Assembly: GCF_004343155.1 (NCBI RefSeq)
Contig: NZ_SMDC01000002.1
Coordinates: 372,001 to 436,000 of the forward strand
Origin: Marichromatium gracile
Lineage (GTDB): Bacteria; Pseudomonadota; Gammaproteobacteria; Chromatiales; Chromatiaceae
DNA: 64,000 nt
Reading direction: 5' to 3'
Below the pieces are notes generated by a model that ran no database searches, had not been told where the DNA came from, and saw nothing but the letters and a program-made list of their open reading frames with translations. Position numbers and translations under genes: made by a program. Shown piece after piece: positions 60,904 to 64,000 of the stretch (the stretch's first letter is position 1; each line of letters opens with the position of its first letter).

Positions 60904-62940
60904 ATGGCGATGCGGATGGTGGCAGGATGGATGCTGCCCCTAGTGACATCCTTGCTGGTGATGCCGGTGCACGGCGAGGACCTGACCGCACTCAGCCTGG
61001 AAGAGCTGCTCGATGTCGAGGTGACCTCGGTCGGCAAGAAGTCGCAGGCGCTCGCCGATGCCGCCGCCGCGGTGTTCGTGATCGGTGCCGAGGACATCCG
61101 GCGCAGCGGCGCGACGGCGCTGCCCGAGCTGTTGCGGATGGTCCCGGGGCTGCAGGTCAGCCGACTCGACGCCAACAAATGGGCGGTCTCTGCGCGCGGC
61201 TTCAACGGTCGCTTCGCCAACAAGCTGCTGGTGTTGATCGACGGTCGCACCCTCTACACGCCGAGCTTCTCCGGTGTCTACTGGGAGCAGCAGAATCCGC
61301 TGCTCGAGGATATCGAGCGCATCGAGGTGATCCGCGGTCCGGGCGCGACCCTGTGGGGGGCCAATGCGGTCAACGGCGTGATCAATATCATCACCCGTTC
61401 GGCCGAGAATACCTTGGGCGGGCTGGCGAGCCTCGGCGCCGGCTCCGAGCAGCGGGCGATGGCGGCGCTGCGTTATGGCGCCGAGGTCGCGCCCGATACC
61501 TTCGCCCGGCTCTATGCCAAGTATCAGGACCATGACGCGCTGATCACCCTCGATGGTGACGGTGGTCGTGACGACTGGGACAGTGGTCAGGGCGGCTTTC
61601 GGGTCGATTCGCGGTTCGCCGACGGCAATCGTCTCACCGTTCAGGGCGATCTCTATCGCAGCAACCTGCGCCAGCAGCTCAACGTCCCCGCCCCCGAGGT
61701 GCTGCCGGAGCGCTATGTCGCGGTCGACGATCGCCTGCAGGCCAGCGGCGCGAATTTCCTGGCACGCTGGGAGCGGGCGCTGTCGGTCAGCTCGCAGGTG
61801 TCGCTGCAGCTCTACTACGACCATGTCGAGCGCGACGAGTACTATGTCTCGCAGCGCCACGACATCCTCGATGTCGAGTTCCAGCACCGGGTGATGCTGG
61901 GCGCGCGTCATGACCTGGTCTGGGGGCTCGGTTATCGGCATGTCGCCGACGACTTCAGTGGCGGCGTGCTGGTCGATCTCGACCCGGACGCCGAATCACG
62001 CGAACTCTGGAACGGTTTCCTCCAGGACGAGATCGATCTGGTGCCCGGGCGCTTGCACCTGACCCTGGGAAGCAAGTTCGAGCACAACGACTACACCGGG
62101 TTCGAGCTGCAACCCAACATCCGGCTGCTGTGGCACGCCACGGATCGCTCCTCGGTGTGGGGTTCGGTCTCGCGTGCGGTGCGCACGCCGTCGCGCGCCG
62201 AGCGCAGCGCCGAGGTCTGGGCCCGGGTGATCGAGTCCGGGTTGCCGGGATCCTGGCCGCAGTCGCTGGTGTTCGCCACCGCCGGCGACGACGACTTCGT
62301 CTCCGAGTCGCTGATCGCCTATGAACTGGGTTGGCGGCTGGCCCCATCGTCGCGGTTGAACCTGGACCTCACGCTGTTCTACAACGACTACGACGACCTG
62401 CGCTCCTCGGGCGACGCCGTGTTGCAGACCGGTGCCGATGGCGATGCGCTCTACTTCAGCCTGCCCTTCGACAACCAGGCCAGCGGGTCTGGTTATGGCG
62501 TCGAGCTCGCCGCCGAGTGGCAGTTGCGCGAGTGGTGGCGGCTGGCGCTGGCCTATGGCTATCTCGAGGTCGAACTCGAGGTGCCGGAGTCCAGTCTCGA
62601 TCGCAGCAACGAGACCCTGGCGCGTGCCGATCCGCGCCAGCAGTTCTCGCTGCGCTCGTTGATGAACCCGCGCGAGGATGTCGACCTCGATCTGTGGCTG
62701 CGCTATGTCGATTCGAGTTACCCGCCGTTCGACATCGGTCGGTTCAGCGACAGCCGCATCCCCGCCTACTGGGAGCTGGATGTCCGCTTGGCCTGGCGCC
62801 CGCGCGCGGGCTTGGAGCTTGCCCTGGTGGGACAGAATCTGCTGAGTCCCGCGCATCCGGAAGGCTACCCGGAGGCCTTCGCAGCCTTGCCGCTGGAGGT
62901 CCAGCGCGGCGTCTATGCCTCGGTTCGTCTCGAGTTCTGA
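60904..62940 (+). CDS. TonB-dependent outer-membrane receptor (second module)
   Basis: A 678-residue receptor with a signal peptide ending near VHG (about residue 22), then LEELLDVEVTSVGKKSQALA, a plug domain (LLVLIDGRTLYTP, IERIEVIRGPGATLWGANAV) and a beta barrel ending in Phe (YASVRLEF). GGAGG lies about 10 bases before the ATG. The frame is open far upstream but without similarity. It is followed by yfiR-like and CHASE8-sensor genes, the same layout as at 49791. Confidence 0.92.
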   Translation: MAMRMVAGWMLPLVTSLLVMPVHGEDLTALSLEELLDVEVTSVGKKSQALADAAAAVFVIGAEDIRRSGATALPELLRMVPGLQVSRLDANKWAVSARGFNGRFANKLLVLIDGRTLYTPSFSGVYWEQQNPLLEDIERIEVIRGPGATLWGANAVNGVINIITRSAENTLGGLASLGAGSEQRAMAALRYGAEVAPDTFARLYAKYQDHDALITLDGDGGRDDWDSGQGGFRVDSRFADGNRLTVQGDLYRSNLRQQLNVPAPEVLPERYVAVDDRLQASGANFLARWERALSVSSQVSLQLYYDHVERDEYYVSQRHDILDVEFQHRVMLGARHDLVWGLGYRHVADDFSGGVLVDLDPDAESRELWNGFLQDEIDLVPGRLHLTLGSKFEHNDYTGFELQPNIRLLWHATDRSSVWGSVSRAVRTPSRAERSAEVWARVIESGLPGSWPQSLVFATAGDDDFVSESLIAYELGWRLAPSSRLNLDLTLFYNDYDDLRSSGDAVLQTGADGDALYFSLPFDNQASGSGYGVELAAEWQLREWWRLALAYGYLEVELEVPESSLDRSNETLARADPRQQFSLRSLMNPREDVDLDLWLRYVDSSYPPFDIGRFSDSRIPAYWELDVRLAWRPRAGLELALVGQNLLSPAHPEGYPEAFAALPLEVQRGVYASVRLEF

Positions 62941-62968
62941 GCGCTCCTCTCGGCGCGCGGTTCGGCGC

Positions 62969-63481
62969 ATGCGGCGTCGTTGCGGGGCACTGATGGTCTC
63001 GATGCTGCTCTATGGCTCTGCGGTGTGCGCCGGCGTCGAGGAAGGCGAGTTGATGGCCGCCTATCTCTACAACTTCTCCAAGTTCATCCATTGGCCACCC
63101 CGCGCCGAGTCCCTGCATCTGTGCGTCTATGGACGCAGTGAGTCGGCTCAGGCGCTGGAGGCGCTGAACGGGAAGCAGGTCCAGGGACGGTCGATGACGG
63201 TGGTGCGCCGCTCGCGTGGCGAGTCGCTCGAGAGTTGCCACATCGTCTATGTCGCCGACTCCGAGCGTCCCTTTCTTGCCGCAGTGCTGAGATCGCTTGC
63301 CGGACGGCCGGTGCTCACGGTGAGCGAGATCCCCGAGTTCGTCGCCGCCGGCGGCATGGTGCGCTTCGTGCGCGTCGAGCGCAGGCTGCGCTTCGAGATC
63401 AATGCCGCCAGTGCGCGGGCCGCAGGACTCGGGATCAGTTCACAGCTGCTGAAACTGGCCGTCGACGTGGTGAGGGACTGA
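62969..63481 (+). CDS. YfiR-family periplasmic protein (second module)
   Basis: A 170-residue DUF4154/YfiR protein: signal peptide (to about residue 21), then the family motif MAAYLYNFSKFIHWP and the C-terminal LRFEINAASARAAGLGISSQ followed by LLKLA. YfiR proteins restrain a membrane diguanylate cyclase in the periplasm. An upstream ATG at 62915 would overlap the receptor; the ATG at 62969 gives a normal signal peptide. The sensor gene follows after 1 bp. Confidence 0.9.
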   Translation: MRRRCGALMVSMLLYGSAVCAGVEEGELMAAYLYNFSKFIHWPPRAESLHLCVYGRSESAQALEALNGKQVQGRSMTVVRRSRGESLESCHIVYVADSERPFLAAVLRSLAGRPVLTVSEIPEFVAAGGMVRFVRVERRLRFEINAASARAAGLGISSQLLKLAVDVVRD

Positions 63482-63482
63482 G

Positions 63483-64000
63483 ATGAGACAGTGGCTGGAA
63501 CGGCTCTCGATCCGCTACAAGCTGATGCTGCTGATGCTGGTGGTGGCGCTTGCGGTGTTGCTGCTCTCCGGGGCGAGTCACGGACTCAACCAGCGCCAGG
63601 TGCTGCAGCGCAGCGCCATCGACGAGCTCAATGCCCTGGGCGACATGCTCGCCTACAACGTCGCCGCGGCACTGACCTTCGATGATCCCGAGGCCGCGGC
63701 CCGGACCCTGGCCGCGCTCGCCGATCGCCCGCAGCTGCTCGGGGCCTATGTCTACGACCTCGACGGCGGGCTGTTCGCGCGCTACCCGCCGAGTGCCGAG
63801 CCCTTGCCGCCGGACGAGTACGGCCCCGGCGGCAAGGGACACCCGGGGATCGGCATCGAGCCCGATCATCTGCACGTGGTGCGCGCCATCGTCATCGACG
63901 ACGAGGTCATCGGCCATGTCCATCTGCTCGACACCCCCGCGCGGGTACGTGCGGCGCTCAACCGCTCGCTGGCGATCAGCGCGCTCACCCTGATCGCGGC
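63483..64000 (+). CDS. Membrane signalling protein with CHASE8-like sensor (partial at window end)
   Basis: The first 172 residues of a longer protein. A membrane segment (about residues 13-31) is followed by a periplasmic domain with LGDMLAYNVAAALTFDDPEA, typical of the CHASE8 sensor of YfiN-like cyclases, and the start of a second membrane segment (about 160). The catalytic part lies beyond the window; a GGDEF or kinase domain is expected. It completes the receptor-YfiR-sensor module. Confidence 0.8.
   Translation, partial: MRQWLERLSIRYKLMLLMLVVALAVLLLSGASHGLNQRQVLQRSAIDELNALGDMLAYNVAAALTFDDPEAAARTLAALADRPQLLGAYVYDLDGGLFARYPPSAEPLPPDEYGPGGKGHPGIGIEPDHLHVVRAIVIDDEVIGHVHLLDTPARVRAALNRSLAISALTLIA

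Overview
The window is 64 kb of high-GC chromosomal DNA, almost certainly from a purple sulfur gammaproteobacterium of the Chromatiaceae, and Marichromatium or a close relative is my best guess. The evidence is an LH2-type light-harvesting beta/alpha pair (58706-59183) behind a PpsR-type operator, a periplasmic cytochrome c' (53988-54455) next to a cytochrome b561, and a gammaproteobacterial ndk-rlmN-pilF-rodZ-hisS-yfgM-bamB-der operon. No rRNA or tRNA gene was seen. The genus is inferred from gene content only.

Layout. 0.3-2.8 kb: a chemoreceptor, then a block of short intergenic repeats. 3.4-8.5 kb: a TetR regulator, periplasmic adaptor and RND pump. 8.5-13.2 kb: a MarR regulator divergent from a small membrane protein, a lipoprotein, an AraC regulator, an EamA transporter, a DUF2750 protein and a methionine-rich coiled-coil protein. 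13.3-21.3 kb: the housekeeping operon on the minus strand, without the ispG gene found in E. coli. 21.6-22.5 kb: a DHH phosphoesterase. 22.7-32.6 kb: a complete type I-C CRISPR-Cas locus (cas3, cas5c, cas8c with an internal cas11c start, cas7c, cas4, cas1, cas2) and an array of 30 intact repeats plus one decayed repeat. 33.0-36.9 kb: purT, an AEC transporter and a second chemoreceptor.

37.3-49.2 kb is the most unusual part. A tightly packed six-gene plus-strand operon encodes a degenerate RsbW-like ATPase fused to a GNAT domain, an MFS transporter, two PaaK-type adenylating enzymes, a LuxE-like acyl-protein synthetase and a LuxC acyl reductase fused to a further PaaK-type ligase. No luciferase genes are present. 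Convergent with it, 6 bp away, is a partner-switching module: SpoIIE-type phosphatase, RsbW-type kinase and STAS protein. Together they suggest a regulated acid-to-aldehyde pathway of unknown product.

49.8-54.0 kb and 60.9-64.0 kb hold two modules of the same architecture: TonB-dependent receptor, YfiR-like periplasmic protein and membrane signalling protein. The first ends in a diguanylate cyclase; the second is cut by the window edge. Between them lie cytochrome c' and cytochrome b561, a queC-queD-queE operon whose QueD has three tandem domains, the light-harvesting genes and an alpha/beta hydrolase, with repeat-filled gaps at 57.9-58.5 and 59.3-59.8 kb that belong to the same repeat family as 2.9-3.25 kb.
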